Shown in pieces: positions 27,435 through 38,222 of a stretch of DNA of 64,000 nt. The DNA comes from Neobacillus pocheonensis. Lineage in GTDB: Bacteria; Bacillota; Bacilli; Bacillales; Cytobacillaceae. The translations under genes were made by a program, and so were the position numbers. Within the stretch, counting starts at the first letter, position 1, and every line of letters begins with the position of its first letter. The stretch is from NCBI GenBank assembly GCA_023702235.1, contig JAMQCR010000001.1, positions 1,674,001 to 1,738,000 on the forward strand. Direction: 5' to 3'. The notes below the pieces were generated by a model, which saw only the letters and a program-made list of their open reading frames with translations, was not told the DNA's origin and searched no databases.

Positions 27435-29873
27435 TTATTCAAGCGGTTTTTCTCGAGCTTCCACTTTCCAAACGGTTGTAACTTTTCCATTGTCACCTTC
27501 ATCCAGGATAAAGGATCCATTTGAGTAACGGTCACTAAAGCGAATGTCTTCCGCTTTTAACGATTCGATGTGTCCTTTTTCTGTCTGGATAAAAATGATA
27601 TCCGGATCATCGGCAACAACAAAGCCCATGATCCGATGTGGATTTGCTTTTAGTTCCCTTAGGATGACAACTCCACGTTTCGCACGTGTAGATTTTTCAA
27701 ACTCTTTCAATTTCATCCGCTTAACTGCACCACGTTGTGTGGAAATAATGATCTTTTGGCTGCTTTCAGGTGAAATGATTTTTCCACCAACAACCACGTC
27801 ACCATCTTTTAAGTTTATTCCTTTTACACCTGCAGCCCGGACGCCAAGGATACTAATTTCCTCTTCATGAAACCACAGTGCATAACCAAACTGAGTAATG
27901 AGGAAAACTTCATTTGACCCATCTGTAAGATGAACATCAATGACTTGATCGTCATCCTTGAGATTGATGCCGACAAGTGGTTTTGAGTATCGCTGCGCTT
28001 TGTATTGTTTTAGTTCTGTTTTCTTAACCATTCCATTTTTCGTGATAAAAACCAAAAAGGCTTCTGTCTCAAAGTCTTTTACAGGAATGGCTTGGATAAT
28101 TTCTTCGTCACGTTCAATAGGAATGATATTCGCGACATGCTGTCCAAGATCTTTCCAACGGATATCAGGAAGCTCATGGACAGGACAGAATAAGTAATTC
28201 CCTTTATTTGTGAATAGAAGTATAACATCTTTTGTATTCAAATCAAGTTGTGCCAAGAGACGATCTGAATCCTTCATCGCCAAATCCTGTCCATTTGAAG
28301 CAGCATAGGAACGCCCGCTTGTCCGTTTCACATACCCTTGTTTGGTTACGGTGACGATGACATCTTCACTAGGCACCATGACTTCGAGATTGATTTTAAT
28401 CTCTTCGATTTCTGCTTCAATTTTGGAACGACGTTCATCGGCAAAACGTTTTTTCACGTCTTTTAATTCTTTTTTAATAACGGAGAAAAGTTTATTTTCG
28501 TTGCTTAAAATCGCAGCCCACTCTTCAATTTTCTTCGCTAATTCTTCCGCTTCATTTCTTAACGCGGTAATGTCTGTGTTTGTTAAGCGATAAAGCTGTA
28601 AGGAAACGATTGCTTCAGCCTGGGGCTCTGTAAACACATATTTAGCAATTAGGTTGTCCTTGGCATCGCGTTTATCCTTTGAAACTCTGATGGTTGCAAT
28701 TACTTCATCAAGAATCGATAAGGCCTTTATTAAACCTTCGACAATATGCTGCCGTTCTTTGGCCTTGTTTAGTTCAAATTGCGTTCTTCTTGTGACTACT
28801 TCTTTTTGATGTTCGATATAGGCATCAAGTAATTCTCTTAGCCCCATTAGTTTTGGTCGCTTTTTATGAATCGCAACCATATTGAAATTATAGGTAACTT
28901 GAAGATCACTATTTTTATATAAAAAGTTTAAAACACCTTCTGCGTCGGCATCCTTTTTTAATTCTATGACGATTCGAAGGCCTGTCCGGTCGGTTTCATC
29001 GCGAATTTCAGAAATCCCTTCAACCTTTCTGTCAAGGCGAAACTCATCCATTTTTTTGACGAGATTTGCTTTATTAACTTCATATGGAATCTCCATCACG
29101 ACAATTTGCTGCTTTCCGCCGCGAATTTCTTCAATCTCTGCTTTCCCGCGGACGATGATTTTCCCTTTGCCAGTTTCATAGGCTTTCTTGATACCCTCTA
29201 TACCCTGAATAATACCCCCAGTTGGGAAATCTGGCCCTTTGACCACCTTCATCAGCTCATCAACGGAGACATCAGGTTGATCCATTCTCATGATTACACC
29301 ATCGATGACCTCGCCGAGATGATGTGGGGGAATTTCCGTTGCATAACCAGCGGATATACCTGTTGATCCATTCACCAGTAAATTTGGGAACATTGCTGGT
29401 AAAACAGTTGGTTCCTTTGAAGTATCATCAAAGTTCGGAATAAATTCAACCGTTTCCTTTTCAATATCACGAAGTAATTCTGCAGCTATCGCTGACAGCC
29501 GTGCTTCTGTATAACGCATCGCAGCCGGTGGGTCACCATCGACACTACCGTTATTTCCATGCATTTGAACCAAAACATTTCGAACCTTCCAGTCCTGACT
29601 CATCCGCACCATCGCTTCATAAACAGAGGTATCACCATGAGGGTGGTAATTACCGATTACGTTCCCAACGGTTTTCGCTGATTTACGAAAGCCTTTATCA
29701 TACGTATTGCCCTCCACATGCATCGCAAACAGAATCCTTCGCTGTACGGGCTTTAAGCCATCACGAGCATCGGGTAAGGCACGTTCTTGAATAATGTACT
29801 TACTATACCTTCCAAACCGATCGCCAAGTACATCTTCAAGAGGTAAGTCACGGTATTTTTCGTTTGTGCTCAT
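27435..29873 (-). CDS. parC: DNA topoisomerase IV subunit A
   Basis: An 812-residue DNA-cleaving subunit of topoisomerase IV, which decatenates daughter chromosomes. The winged-helix and tower region holds the catalytic Y121 in M-R-Y-T-E-A-R. The quinolone-determining loop is H79-G-D-T-S-V-Y-E86, with Thr where S. aureus GrlA has Ser80. The C-terminal beta-pinwheel (~490-812) follows with repeated G-x-V-K-R/K-T motifs. It overlaps parE by ATGA. The frame is complete. Confidence 0.97.
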   Translation of the reverse strand: MSTNEKYRDLPLEDVLGDRFGRYSKYIIQERALPDARDGLKPVQRRILFAMHVEGNTYDKGFRKSAKTVGNVIGNYHPHGDTSVYEAMVRMSQDWKVRNVLVQMHGNNGSVDGDPPAAMRYTEARLSAIAAELLRDIEKETVEFIPNFDDTSKEPTVLPAMFPNLLVNGSTGISAGYATEIPPHHLGEVIDGVIMRMDQPDVSVDELMKVVKGPDFPTGGIIQGIEGIKKAYETGKGKIIVRGKAEIEEIRGGKQQIVVMEIPYEVNKANLVKKMDEFRLDRKVEGISEIRDETDRTGLRIVIELKKDADAEGVLNFLYKNSDLQVTYNFNMVAIHKKRPKLMGLRELLDAYIEHQKEVVTRRTQFELNKAKERQHIVEGLIKALSILDEVIATIRVSKDKRDAKDNLIAKYVFTEPQAEAIVSLQLYRLTNTDITALRNEAEELAKKIEEWAAILSNENKLFSVIKKELKDVKKRFADERRSKIEAEIEEIKINLEVMVPSEDVIVTVTKQGYVKRTSGRSYAASNGQDLAMKDSDRLLAQLDLNTKDVILLFTNKGNYLFCPVHELPDIRWKDLGQHVANIIPIERDEEIIQAIPVKDFETEAFLVFITKNGMVKKTELKQYKAQRYSKPLVGINLKDDDQVIDVHLTDGSNEVFLITQFGYALWFHEEEISILGVRAAGVKGINLKDGDVVVGGKIISPESSQKIIISTQRGAVKRMKLKEFEKSTRAKRGVVILRELKANPHRIMGFVVADDPDIIFIQTEKGHIESLKAEDIRFSDRYSNGSFILDEGDNGKVTTVWKVEAREKPLE

Positions 29874-31851
29874 TCTTCAATGTCCTCCTGTGCGACCGTA
29901 ATATTTTCATTTTCTAAAATCGTGTCATCTTCTTCTAAACCAAATGCGACATTACTTTCAATCCATTTACGTCGCGGTTCAACTTTGTCGCCCATAAGTG
30001 TTGTCACACGACGCTCTGCTCTTGCAAGGTCATCTATTTTGACACGGATTAATGTGCGGGTTTCTGGATCCATCGTCGTATCCCAAAGTTGGTCTGCATT
30101 CATTTCTCCAAGACCCTTGTAACGCTGAATCATATAACCTCTGCCAACTTTTTTAATCGCACCCTGAAGTTCATCATCATTCCAGGCATACTCAATTATT
30201 TCTTTTTTTCCTGTCCCTTTACTCACTTTATATAAAGGAGGAAGGGCAATAAACACCTTCCCAGCTTCTAGAAGCGGCTTCATATATCGATAAAAGAACG
30301 TTAACAGCAATACTTGAATATGTGCCCCATCGGTATCGGCATCGGTCATAATGACAATTTTATCGTAATTGATATCTTCTACGTTAAAATCTGTCCCCAC
30401 TCCACCGCCAATTGCATAGATAATTGTATTGATTTCTTCGTTTTTAAAAATATCGGACAGCTTTGCTTTTTCCGTATTGATCACTTTACCACGTAACGGA
30501 AGAATAGCTTGAAAACGGCGGTCACGCCCTTGTTTGGCAGATCCTCCTGCAGAATCACCCTCCACCAAATAAAGTTCATTTTTCTGAGGATTTCGTGATT
30601 GTGCTGGTGTCAGCTTACCTGACAAAACAGCCTCTGAGCGTTTGCGTTTTTTCCCGCTTCTAGCGTCTTCACGAGCTTTTCTTGCTGCTTCACGGGCTTG
30701 AAAGGCTTTAATCGATTTTTTAATAAGCAAGGAGCTAATATTAGGGTTTTCTTCGAGGAAATAGGAAAGATGTTCAGATACAACTGCATCTACTGCAGAC
30801 CGTGCTTCGCTTGTTCCTAATTTACCCTTTGTTTGTCCTTCAAATTGGAGTAATTCTTCGGGAATTCGAACGGAAATGATCGCGGATAGACCTTCGCGAA
30901 TATCAGCACCATCAAGGTTTTTGTCTTTTTCTTTTAGCAATGAGATCTTTCGTGCATATTCATTGAAAACGCGAGTCATTGCTGTTTTCGATCCGGCTTC
31001 ATGTGTTCCGCCATCCCTTGTCCTTACGTTGTTGACGAAGGAGAGGACATTTTCTGAATAGCCATCATTGAATTGAAAAGCAAACTCCACTTCAATGCCA
31101 TGTTGTGTTCCTTCCAAGCTAACAACTGGGTGGAGGACATCTTTCTCTTCGTTTAAGTATTCAACAAACGCTTCAATCCCATTTTGATAATGAAAGACTT
31201 CATGAAAATCATTGCGATCATCGTAAATCTCGATTTTTAATCCTTTTAAAAGAAAAACTGCGATTCTCTTAACCTCTCACATAAGGTTTCAAAATTATAA
31301 GTAGTTGTCGAAAATATAGTTGGATCTGGCTTAAAATGAATTGTTGTTCCAGTTTGATTCGTTTTCCCGATTTTTTCTAAAGTCGTTACCGGTTTGCCGC
31401 CATTTTCAAAGCGTTGTTCATATACGAACCCATCTCGCTTAATTGTAACAGTTAACATCTGCGACAATGCATTTACAACCGAAGCACCGACTCCGTGTAA
31501 ACCACCGCTCGTTTTATACCCACCTTGCCCAAATTTTCCACCTGCATGCAGTATGGTTAAAATGACTTCTGGTGTTGGTTTCCCCATTTTATGCATACCA
31601 GTGGGCATCCCGCGTCCTTTATCAATGACGCTAATGGAATTATCTTTGTGTATCCGAACTATGATGTGATCTCCAAAGCCTCCGAGTGCTTCATCGACAG
31701 CGTTGTCGACAATCTCATATACTAGATGGTGCAGACCACGTGAATCGGTACTGCCAATGTACATTCCCGGGCGCTTTCGAACAGCCTCTAGACCTTCAAG
31801 CACCTGGATGGCATCATCATTATAATCAAAGGCTTGCTGATTCCTTGCCAC
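29870..31851 (-). CDS. parE: DNA topoisomerase IV subunit B (one frameshift)
   Basis: The ATPase subunit of topoisomerase IV, about 660 residues. It has a GHKL ATPase domain ([35 protein letters not shown]), a transducer, and a Toprim domain with E-G-D-S-A-G-G and the metal-binding D-A-D-T-D-G. Start GTG 31851 follows AAAGGGG. The frame breaks at about 31252-31262, in the context cagtttttcttttaaaag, where conserved sequence resumes in another frame ([13 protein letters not shown]). Because the gene is essential, an indel error in the assembly is the likeliest cause. Confidence 0.93.
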
Positions 31852-32123
31852 TTAAATACCCCTTTCATTCCCTACAAAAAGAAAACATCTCTTCTGATTG
31901 CTAAAATATATAGTTGATAATTCATTCGGTTAAAAGATTCGATAATCCTTTAAGAAAAATAAATATAAGTTAGAACAGGTGTTTGTTATTCCTATTTTAC
32001 CACATGTTCTTTTGACGTCTATGCTTAATTGTAGCGATTTATTTCGATTTGGCAAATACGTTCTTCGAATCAACATATTTTTGTAATAAAATTTATTATC
32101 TGTTTTTGGTGATAAAATCCAAA

Positions 32124-32150
32124 AATTGCTGCTAATTTTTAGCAGCAATT
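32124..32150 (-). terminator. Terminator of yneT
   Basis: Perfect 11-bp stem aattgctgcta / tagcagcaatt around a 5-base loop, followed by a T-rich tract on the minus strand. The rest of 31852-32123 is the parE upstream region without other signals. Confidence 0.8.
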
Positions 32151-32160
32151 AAATGAGTTT

Positions 32161-32574
32161 TTATTTGGTTAACGCATATTCAACTTTAATACATCGGTCC
32201 ATTACAACCGTATAGCCCTTTTCTTTTAAGAATTTATAGGCTTCGTCATTGAACAGCCCAAGCTGTGCCCAAAATACATCTGCATTAATCTCGTCAAATT
32301 CTTTGGCAACATCCAACAATTGCTCGGAACGGCGGAAAACATTTACAATGTCTACATGGCCCTTAATATCCTTTAAAGATGCGACCGCTTTGAATCCTAG
32401 AACCTCATCCACTGTGGGATTTACAGGTATAATTTCATATCCTGCCTTTTTCATTACCGCGGTAACTTGGTAGGAGGTGCGGTCAGGTTTATCACTTAAA
32501 CCAACAACAGCAATTCTTTTCGCTTTTTTTAAAATCATCCCAATTTCTTCACGATTTGGATTTTCAATTGTCAT
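32161..32574 (-). CDS. yneT: CoA-binding domain protein YneT
   Basis: A 137-residue CoA_binding (Rossmann) protein: A-V-V-G-L-S-D-K-P-D-R-T-S (~26-38) is the nucleotide loop; G-Y-E-I-I-P-V-N-P and D-V-F-W-A-Q-L-G follow family pattern. ATG 32574 (GAGGAG site 9 bases upstream) is preferred to GTG 32583. The YneT position next to plsY and parE is conserved in B. subtilis. Biochemical role unknown. Confidence 0.88.
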   Translation of the reverse strand: MTIENPNREEIGMILKKAKRIAVVGLSDKPDRTSYQVTAVMKKAGYEIIPVNPTVDEVLGFKAVASLKDIKGHVDIVNVFRRSEQLLDVAKEFDEINADVFWAQLGLFNDEAYKFLKEKGYTVVMDRCIKVEYALTK

Positions 32575-32644
32575 AACATACACTCCTCAAATCTTTTTCT
32601 TAATTTTACCTTTTTTTAAAAATAAAACATAATTAAACGTTTTC

Positions 32645-32682
32645 TAAAAAAAAGCTTCCAAACTCATTGGAAGTTTTATTTC
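32645..32682 (-). terminator. Terminator of the histidine kinase gene
   Basis: Stem aagcttcca / tggaagttt around a 7-base loop, then a T8 tract on the minus strand. Confidence 0.7.
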
Positions 32683-32720
32683 ATAGCCGATAAAACGGAG
32701 GTATGTTCAGGTATAATACT

Positions 32721-33533
32721 TTAGGCCACCTTGGGAACAAAAAGACTAAATCTTGCACCATCACAGGTGTTTTCAACCTTGACACATCCATTCATATTCT
32801 CTAAAATCATCTTGGTCATATAAAGACCAAGTCCTGTTCCATCTGTTCTTGTTGTAAAGTAAGGGTCAAAAATCTTCTTGATGATTCCTTGGTCAATACC
32901 ACCTGCATTATCAGTAAATTCTGCGACGATTTGCTCTTCTGTTTCGACTATTTTGATTTGCAGTTTTCGCTTTTTTATTTCATTGAGTATAAACGAATCT
33001 CTAGCATTGGTTAATATATTCAATACTACTTGACTATATTCATTTGGAAAACCGTATGCCATTTGTCTTCCTCTGTATTCAAACTCAACCTGAATTTCAT
33101 GTTTTTTTAAACTTGATGAAAAGATTGAAAGAGCATCTTCAATCGATTCAGCAAGGGAAAAGGAAGTCTTTTCTTTATTTGGGCGGTAAAATTTCCGGAA
33201 ATCATTGATGGTACTTGACATATGGTTAATTTGAATCATGCTTTCCCTTGTAAATTGGCCAATATATTGGTCGTTAATCTCTCCAAATTCTAGTGCTTCT
33301 CTCACATCTTTAATCAAAAGCGATAAACGATTAAGAGGCTGTCGCCATTGATGACCAATATTCACATTCATTTCCCCCATAGCAGCAAGCCTTGATTGTT
33401 TAATTAGGATATGATCTTTTTGTTTATTTTTGGCCATTTCTTCCTGAAGTCTTTTTTCTAAAATACAAATCAATGCCTCATACTTTTCTGCAAGAGCCCG
33501 ATAGCCTTCTTCCATTTTCTTCAGTTTTTCCAT
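32721..33533 (-). CDS. Orphan soluble sensor histidine kinase
   Basis: A 270-residue cytoplasmic kinase without membrane helices. It has an N-terminal coiled coil (~1-45), a HisKA-like box with phospho-acceptor H61 in N-I-G-H-Q-W-R-Q-P-L-N, and an HATPase_c domain with N box NILTNARDS, G1 DNAGGI, F box FDPYFTT and G2 GTGLGLYM. The G-H-Q-W-R-Q-P-L signature belongs to a class of kinases often attached to PAS sensors. Here no sensor domain and no response regulator gene are adjacent, so partner and signal are unknown. ATG 33533 overlaps a GGGGG site. Confidence 0.85.
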   Translation of the reverse strand: MEKLKKMEEGYRALAEKYEALICILEKRLQEEMAKNKQKDHILIKQSRLAAMGEMNVNIGHQWRQPLNRLSLLIKDVREALEFGEINDQYIGQFTRESMIQINHMSSTINDFRKFYRPNKEKTSFSLAESIEDALSIFSSSLKKHEIQVEFEYRGRQMAYGFPNEYSQVVLNILTNARDSFILNEIKKRKLQIKIVETEEQIVAEFTDNAGGIDQGIIKKIFDPYFTTRTDGTGLGLYMTKMILENMNGCVKVENTCDGARFSLFVPKVA

Positions 33534-33757
33534 AGCTCACCAGCCCCCTAAAAAATTGTTATCTAAATTATAATGGGAGAAAAATACTCATTCAATGAAT
33601 TATCATATGATTAGATAATTCTCCATATTTTACTAATCTTTTTACACCTCTAGAAATTCTAAATTCCGTTGCAGGACAACAAAACCAATGATGGTGTTTT
33701 CGCAAATACATGGTAAAATAAAAGAACTGGATCTTTTTATAGAAGGAGAAATCATTA

Positions 33758-34342
33758 ATGGTTCAAATTATTGTAGTCATGATCCTCGCATATTTGCTTG
33801 GCTCGATCCCTTCCGGATTAATTATTGGAAAAGCCTTTTATAACACGGACATTCGTCAACATGGAAGCGGTAATTTAGGAGGAACCAATACCTTTCGGGT
33901 TCTTGGTGTCAAGGCGGGCTTAGCCGTAACACTTGCCGACATTTTAAAAGGGACATTAGCAGCATCTTTAACCCATTTTTTTCATTTAGATATTAACCCC
34001 TTGATTGCCGGGGTCTTCGCTATTATTGGACATACTTATCCCATTTTTGCAGGTTTTCGCGGTGGAAAGGCGGTTGCAACTTCAGGTGGAGTAATATTGT
34101 TTTATGCTCCGATTATGTTTTTAACCGTTCTGGTAGTCTTTTTTATTTGTTTGTACATAACTAAATTTGTTTCTCTTTCCTCCATGCTTGCTGGCGTATG
34201 TGCTGTTATTTATGCAATATTCAATGGGGACATCCCTCTACTGGTTGTGGTCAGCTTAATTGCTGCATTTGTTATTTATCGACATCGAGCAAACATTAAA
34301 AGGATTATGAATAAAACGGAACCCAAAATAAAATGGCTATAA
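33758..34342 (+). CDS. plsY: Glycerol-3-phosphate acyltransferase PlsY
   Basis: A 194-residue membrane enzyme using acyl-phosphate to acylate glycerol 3-phosphate, the first step of phospholipid synthesis. The three family motifs are visible: [14 protein letters not shown] (~12-25), [15 protein letters not shown] (~36-50) and [15 protein letters not shown] (~97-111); about five membrane helices. ATG 33758 follows AGAAGGAG. Position between yneT and yneR matches B. subtilis yneS. Confidence 0.96.
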   Translation: MVQIIVVMILAYLLGSIPSGLIIGKAFYNTDIRQHGSGNLGGTNTFRVLGVKAGLAVTLADILKGTLAASLTHFFHLDINPLIAGVFAIIGHTYPIFAGFRGGKAVATSGGVILFYAPIMFLTVLVVFFICLYITKFVSLSSMLAGVCAVIYAIFNGDIPLLVVVSLIAAFVIYRHRANIKRIMNKTEPKIKWL

Positions 34343-34376
34343 TGGACTGATTCGGTCCTTTATAGCCATTTTTATT
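34331..34376 (+). terminator. Terminator of plsY
   Basis: Stem aaatggctata / tatagccattt overlapping the plsY stop codon, followed by a T-rich tract. Confidence 0.8.
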
Positions 34377-34463
34377 TCATGAAAATTTCACTTTCTCCCC
34401 ATTTTTATATGATTTTTTCTAATATAATTAGAGTATAAAAGTGAGCTTAAAGGAGCGGTTCAA

Positions 34464-34643
34464 ATGCTTGGTCTGAAGCAGGAGTACATTTTTAAATCCA
34501 TTGTTTCTGAGAAAGCATCAGAAAATGAATTTGTCGTTGAATTTTTTTCTTGTGATACGAATGTTCAAAATGAATGTCAGCCTCTTAAAGTAACCCATAA
34601 TTTTGACGAATTAATTGATTTTTTTGAAGAGCTGGAAGATTAA
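34464..34643 (+). CDS. Small acidic protein, unknown
   Basis: A 59-residue protein (begins MLGLKQEYIFKSIVSEKASE, ends I-D-F-F-E-E-L-E-D) with ATG 34464 and an AAAGGAG site 8 bases upstream. Good codon use and ribosome site support translation. No signal peptide or known domain; two Cys (C-D-T-N-V-Q-N-E-C) in the middle. Unknown function. Confidence 0.65.
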   Translation: MLGLKQEYIFKSIVSEKASENEFVVEFFSCDTNVQNECQPLKVTHNFDELIDFFEELED

Positions 34644-34887
34644 GCTGTTAAATTCTATCATTGCTGAAAAGGCGACAGACTAAAGTCAGCCGCTATTTTA
34701 TGTTAATCAATTGAAAACAGCCACTACCAAATCTATCTTTAATGGAATCAAGTCTACTTCTATTTTGTCCCTCCATTTTTTATGCAAAATCCTGAAAAAA
34801 TCGACAAAATCCCTCATAAATATAATATAGTATTTATAGGATCCTAAAAAAGGAATCGCTTCAAAATGGGAGTAGTAAGGAGTATTT

Positions 34888-36039
34888 ATGAAAAAGAAAG
34901 GCACCATCCCTTCATTATTGATCATTATTGTCTGTATTGCTTTAGCAGTTTCTATCTTCATCCAACAACAAAAAATTAAGTTGGCATTAGAGACGTTCCA
35001 TCCGATCAAACTGCATGCGTTAAGACACCAAACTGACATGGGGATAGGTTTGACCGAAAAAATTACGATTGGCGCTATTGGAGATATTCTTATCCATGGC
35101 GTTGTTTATCAAGATGCTTTAAAGGGAAATCGGTATAATTTTGATCCAATATTCGAAAATGTAAAGAGTCTTTTGGAAAAACCGGATATTGTAACAGCTA
35201 ACCAAGAAAGTTTGCTGGGCGGAATCGAACTGGGTCTTTCCACGTATCCTTTGTTTAATAGCCCCCACGAAGTCGCAGATGCACTCGAACATACAGGAGT
35301 CGATATTGTATCAACAGCCAATAATCATTCACTAGATAGAGGGGAAAAAGGGGTTGATTCGGAAGCTGCCTACCTGGACAAAATCGGATTACCATATGTT
35401 GGGAGTTTTGTGGATGAAAAAGATAAGGAGAAATTAAGAATCATTGAAAAAAATGGCATTAAAATTGCTTTTCTTTCTTACACTTATGGAACAAACGGAA
35501 TCCCTATACCTGCTGGGAAAGACTTTCTTGTCAACCTAATCAATCGCGATCTTATGAAGGACGAAATTCACAGAGCCAAAAAAGAAGCAGATGTGGTGGT
35601 CATGAGCATTCACTGGGGTGTAGAATACCAACGTATTCCCAATAATGATCAAAAAGACTTAGCCAATTTTCTTGCAAATGAAGGGGTAGACGTCATCTTT
35701 GGTTCCCATTCCCATGTTCTACAACCTATGGAATGGATTAAAACAAAGGATGGTAGAAAAACTTTTGTCGTCTATTCATTAGGTAATTTCATTTCAGGAC
35801 AAACCAATGACTATAAAGATATTGGTGGTTTAGCTACTATTGACATCACCAAACATATCTCGGAAAAAGGAGAATCGATTGAGCTATCAAACCCAGTATT
35901 TGATCCAACCTTTGTTTCTAGTCAAAGCTTTAAAAACTATCGGGTTGTACCATTGGGTAATGCGGGTTCATTTGGTCTCCCAAATGCTGATGGTAAATAT
36001 AAAGAAATTCAAGCTCATATGACCCAATGGCTCCGCTAA
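34888..36039 (+). CDS. CapA-family metallophosphatase-like protein
   Basis: A 383-residue exported protein of the PGA_cap/CapA family. It has an N-terminal signal anchor (residues 7-25) and a calcineurin-like fold with I-G-D-I-L-I-H (metal site 1), N-Q-E-S-L-L-G-G, S-T-A-N-N-H-S-L-D-R-G (the N-H dyad), M-S-I-H-W-G-V-E-Y and F-G-S-H-S-H-V-L. It is related to CapA of poly-gamma-glutamate synthesis, but no capB/capC neighbours are present, so a capsule role should not be assumed. ATG 34888 follows AAGGAG. It is an insertion in the yne synteny. Confidence 0.9.
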   Translation: MKKKGTIPSLLIIIVCIALAVSIFIQQQKIKLALETFHPIKLHALRHQTDMGIGLTEKITIGAIGDILIHGVVYQDALKGNRYNFDPIFENVKSLLEKPDIVTANQESLLGGIELGLSTYPLFNSPHEVADALEHTGVDIVSTANNHSLDRGEKGVDSEAAYLDKIGLPYVGSFVDEKDKEKLRIIEKNGIKIAFLSYTYGTNGIPIPAGKDFLVNLINRDLMKDEIHRAKKEADVVVMSIHWGVEYQRIPNNDQKDLANFLANEGVDVIFGSHSHVLQPMEWIKTKDGRKTFVVYSLGNFISGQTNDYKDIGGLATIDITKHISEKGESIELSNPVFDPTFVSSQSFKNYRVVPLGNAGSFGLPNADGKYKEIQAHMTQWLR

Positions 36040-36133
36040 TCGGCCTTCATTTAAAGGTAAAATTGCTTTCACTCGATTCCTATAGAATCTTCTTATATAA
36101 TAAAAATATTGGCCATTAAGAAGGGAGTTTCAC

Positions 36134-36433
36134 ATGAATATTCAAATTACGAGTGAAGCAGCAGCATGGTATAAAAAAGAACTTGACCTGGCAAACGGTG
36201 ATTTTGTTCGCTTCTTTGTTCGCTACGGCGGTTGTAGCACAGTCCAGAGTGGTTTTTCACTCGGAGTATCTAATGAAGAGCCGGTTGATTTAAGTGTTAA
36301 AACAGAGCAGGAGGGTATTACCTTTTACATCGAAGAAAAAGACATATGGTATTTTGATGAACATGATCTAGTCATCGAATTTCGTCCGGAATACGATGAG
36401 CCAGATTTCCTTTATAACAAACAACAAGCATAA
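36134..36433 (+). CDS. yneR: HesB-like protein YneR
   Basis: A 99-residue protein of the HesB/IscA-like superfamily (YneR type): ITSEAAAWYKKELDL at the start, VRYGGCSTVQSGFSLGV in the middle. Only one Cys (C36) remains of the Cys triad that binds Fe-S in A-type carriers, as in B. subtilis YneR, so Fe-S delivery is doubtful. ATG 36134 has AAGGGAG upstream. Syntenic position conserved. Confidence 0.88.
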   Translation: MNIQITSEAAAWYKKELDLANGDFVRFFVRYGGCSTVQSGFSLGVSNEEPVDLSVKTEQEGITFYIEEKDIWYFDEHDLVIEFRPEYDEPDFLYNKQQA

Positions 36434-36451
36434 CAACTAAAAGCTTTCATT

Positions 36452-36496
36452 CAAAAAGAGCACACAAGGAACGATTTCCTTGTGTGCTCTTTAGTT
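36452..36496. terminator. Bidirectional terminator
   Basis: Long stem aaagagcacacaaggaa / ttccttgtgtgctcttt between convergent yneR and the oxidoreductase gene. Confidence 0.85.
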
Positions 36497-37398
36497 ATTT
36501 TCTAGCTCATAAACAACCTTTTCACATATTTCATGAGTTAGTAAGGAATCTCTCATCGACATGGATGGAAATCTATTCGTGCGAAGAGAATTAGTAAATT
36601 CTGCAACCAATTGCTCAAAACCTCGTTTATGTAAGGTGGTATCCCAATTTCCGAAAGATTTTTTCGTTTCTATATGATTGGTATTAACCATCAATTCGGA
36701 TAAATTATGGACCGTCCTTTTTTCCTTGGCCCCATAATTTCTACTTTTTCCTCTTCAGAGCCGCTATTTCGATTCATAATCGCAATCGCTGTCGATTCAT
36801 TTGAGAAAAATTGGACTACCACATGGTAAAGTTGGTCTCCATTTTTTCTTCCATGAACAATAAAGTTCTCGATTTCATCGTTCATTAGGTAGCGGACCGT
36901 ATCAATCACATGGATAAAATCATCGAACACAAATGTCCGGATATCTCCAGGAAGGGAATGCCGGTTTTTCTGCATAATGATCATATTTGGATTTACTACT
37001 TCCTTCAAGGATTGATAAGTCGGTGCAAACCTTCGATTAAAACCAGTCATCAAAATTAATTTTCTCGTTTCAGCTAATTCAACTAGTTCTTTAGCTGTTT
37101 CATAATGATTGGTAATTGGTTTATCGACATACACATGAATATCATTGAGTAGTAATTCTTTGATAATTTCATAATGTGAATCGGTGGACGAGTGAACAAA
37201 TGCAGCTGTGATTCCACTTTTAATCAAAAACTTTAGACTTGGATGTATATTAGAAAACCGGTATTTTTGACTAATTTCTTCAAGTTTTTCTTCGTTTCTT
37301 GTAAACAGATGCAGCTCCAAATCTTTCATACTGCTTATAACAGGAAGATATGCCTTTTGAGCAATATCTCCCAGTCCAATAATTCCAATCTTTAGCAT
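36491..37398 (-). CDS. Gfo/Idh/MocA-type oxidoreductase (frameshift)
   Basis: An NAD(P)-dependent dehydrogenase of about 300 residues. The N-terminal Rossmann loop is I-G-I-I-G-L-G-D-I-A-Q-K-A-Y-L-P-V; H-V-Y-V-D-K-P-I-T holds the family's E/D-K-P motif with the catalytic Lys, and the C-terminal alpha/beta domain contains a DFIHVIDTVRYL stretch. ATG 37398 is preferred (GGGAGG 7 bases upstream). The frame is broken near 36715-36725 in an A-rich run and resumes for the last 65 residues. Substrate (a sugar or cyclitol) unknown. Confidence 0.85.
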
Positions 37399-37444
37399 TC
37401 TCTTACCTCCCATTAGCATCAAAAAATGGTATTATAAAGACACA

Positions 37445-37740
37445 TCAGGTTCTCCAAATATGAGTAGAAAGACCTTCCTTTTCTAAAATTTCTTTTTGTC
37501 TTTCCCCAATCAGATCAAAATGGGAGAAGCCATCACGTCTGATGTGGATCCATTCTTTTTTTAAACCGTATTTTCCCCCCACTCAGCGAGTTTCTCAAGA
37601 TCATGACAGCCTACTTTCGTAACCGTTTTACTCTCGGGAAACCTATCATCCAGCCAATAGTGGGTTAAAAAGGCAATTTCTCCACGATCAATTTTCTGTT
37701 TCCACTCGATTAGTTCGCGTTTTTTTATGCCAAATGCCAA
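37445..37740 (-). CDS. yneQ: YneQ-like small protein (frameshift in G run)
   Basis: Starting at TTG 37740, the frame reads M-A-F-G-I-K-K-R-E-L-I-E-W-K-Q-K-I and continues to W-G; after one missing G in the G6 run at 37575-37580 it resumes K-Y-G-L-K-K-E-W-I-H-I-R-R to a stop at 37445-37447. The reconstructed 98-residue protein sits between yneR and yneP, where B. subtilis has yneQ. Function unknown. Confidence 0.7.
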
Positions 37741-37758
37741 CTAAACCACTCCGCATCC

Positions 37759-38186
37759 CTATTTTTTCTTAATTTCTTCGTACTTTAAATACCACTCTGG
37801 GAAAACTTTCTTAAAGGCTGCAGGTTTAAAATTATCCTTCCTGACAATGATATGTGTTGTTGTACCTACTGCACATGTGTCCCCATCGCCATTTTCGACT
37901 GAATAACCATAAATAGTTTTAATTCCATCACTAAGGTCAATCCATGTTTTTACTAAGGCTGATCTCCGTACCGTAGAGGTTTTTTGTAGGTAACCTGAAC
38001 ATCGTAAACGGGTGCATAATATCCTGCCTCTTCCATTTCTATATACGAATAGCCAATGTCCTCAATAAGCCCTGCTCTGCCAAGCTCGAAAAACTTTAAA
38101 TAATTGGCATGATAGATGACACCCATCATATCCGTATCTGCGTAATAAAGCTGAATTTCGCGAATTGAAACAAATAAATTCTCCAT
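37759..38186 (-). CDS. yneP: Acyl-CoA thioesterase YneP (frameshift)
   Basis: A hotdog-fold YbgC/FadM-type thioesterase of about 142 residues: YYADTDMMGVIYHANYLKFF carries the catalytic Asp and the H-x-N-Y-L-x-F-F motif near the N-terminus. The frame is interrupted near 37959-37963 and continues as ALVKTWIDLSDGIKTIYGYS down to the stop at 37759. ATG 38186. Expected to hydrolyse acyl-CoA esters; physiological substrate unknown. Syntenic with B. subtilis yneP. Confidence 0.88.
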
Positions 38187-38222
38187 TTTTGACTATTCCT
38201 TCAAGGCCCTTTGTTGGGAAAC

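Noticed and set aside
34888..36039. Capsule (poly-gamma-glutamate) operon
   Set aside because: Only a CapA-like protein is present; capB, capC and capE are absent around it.
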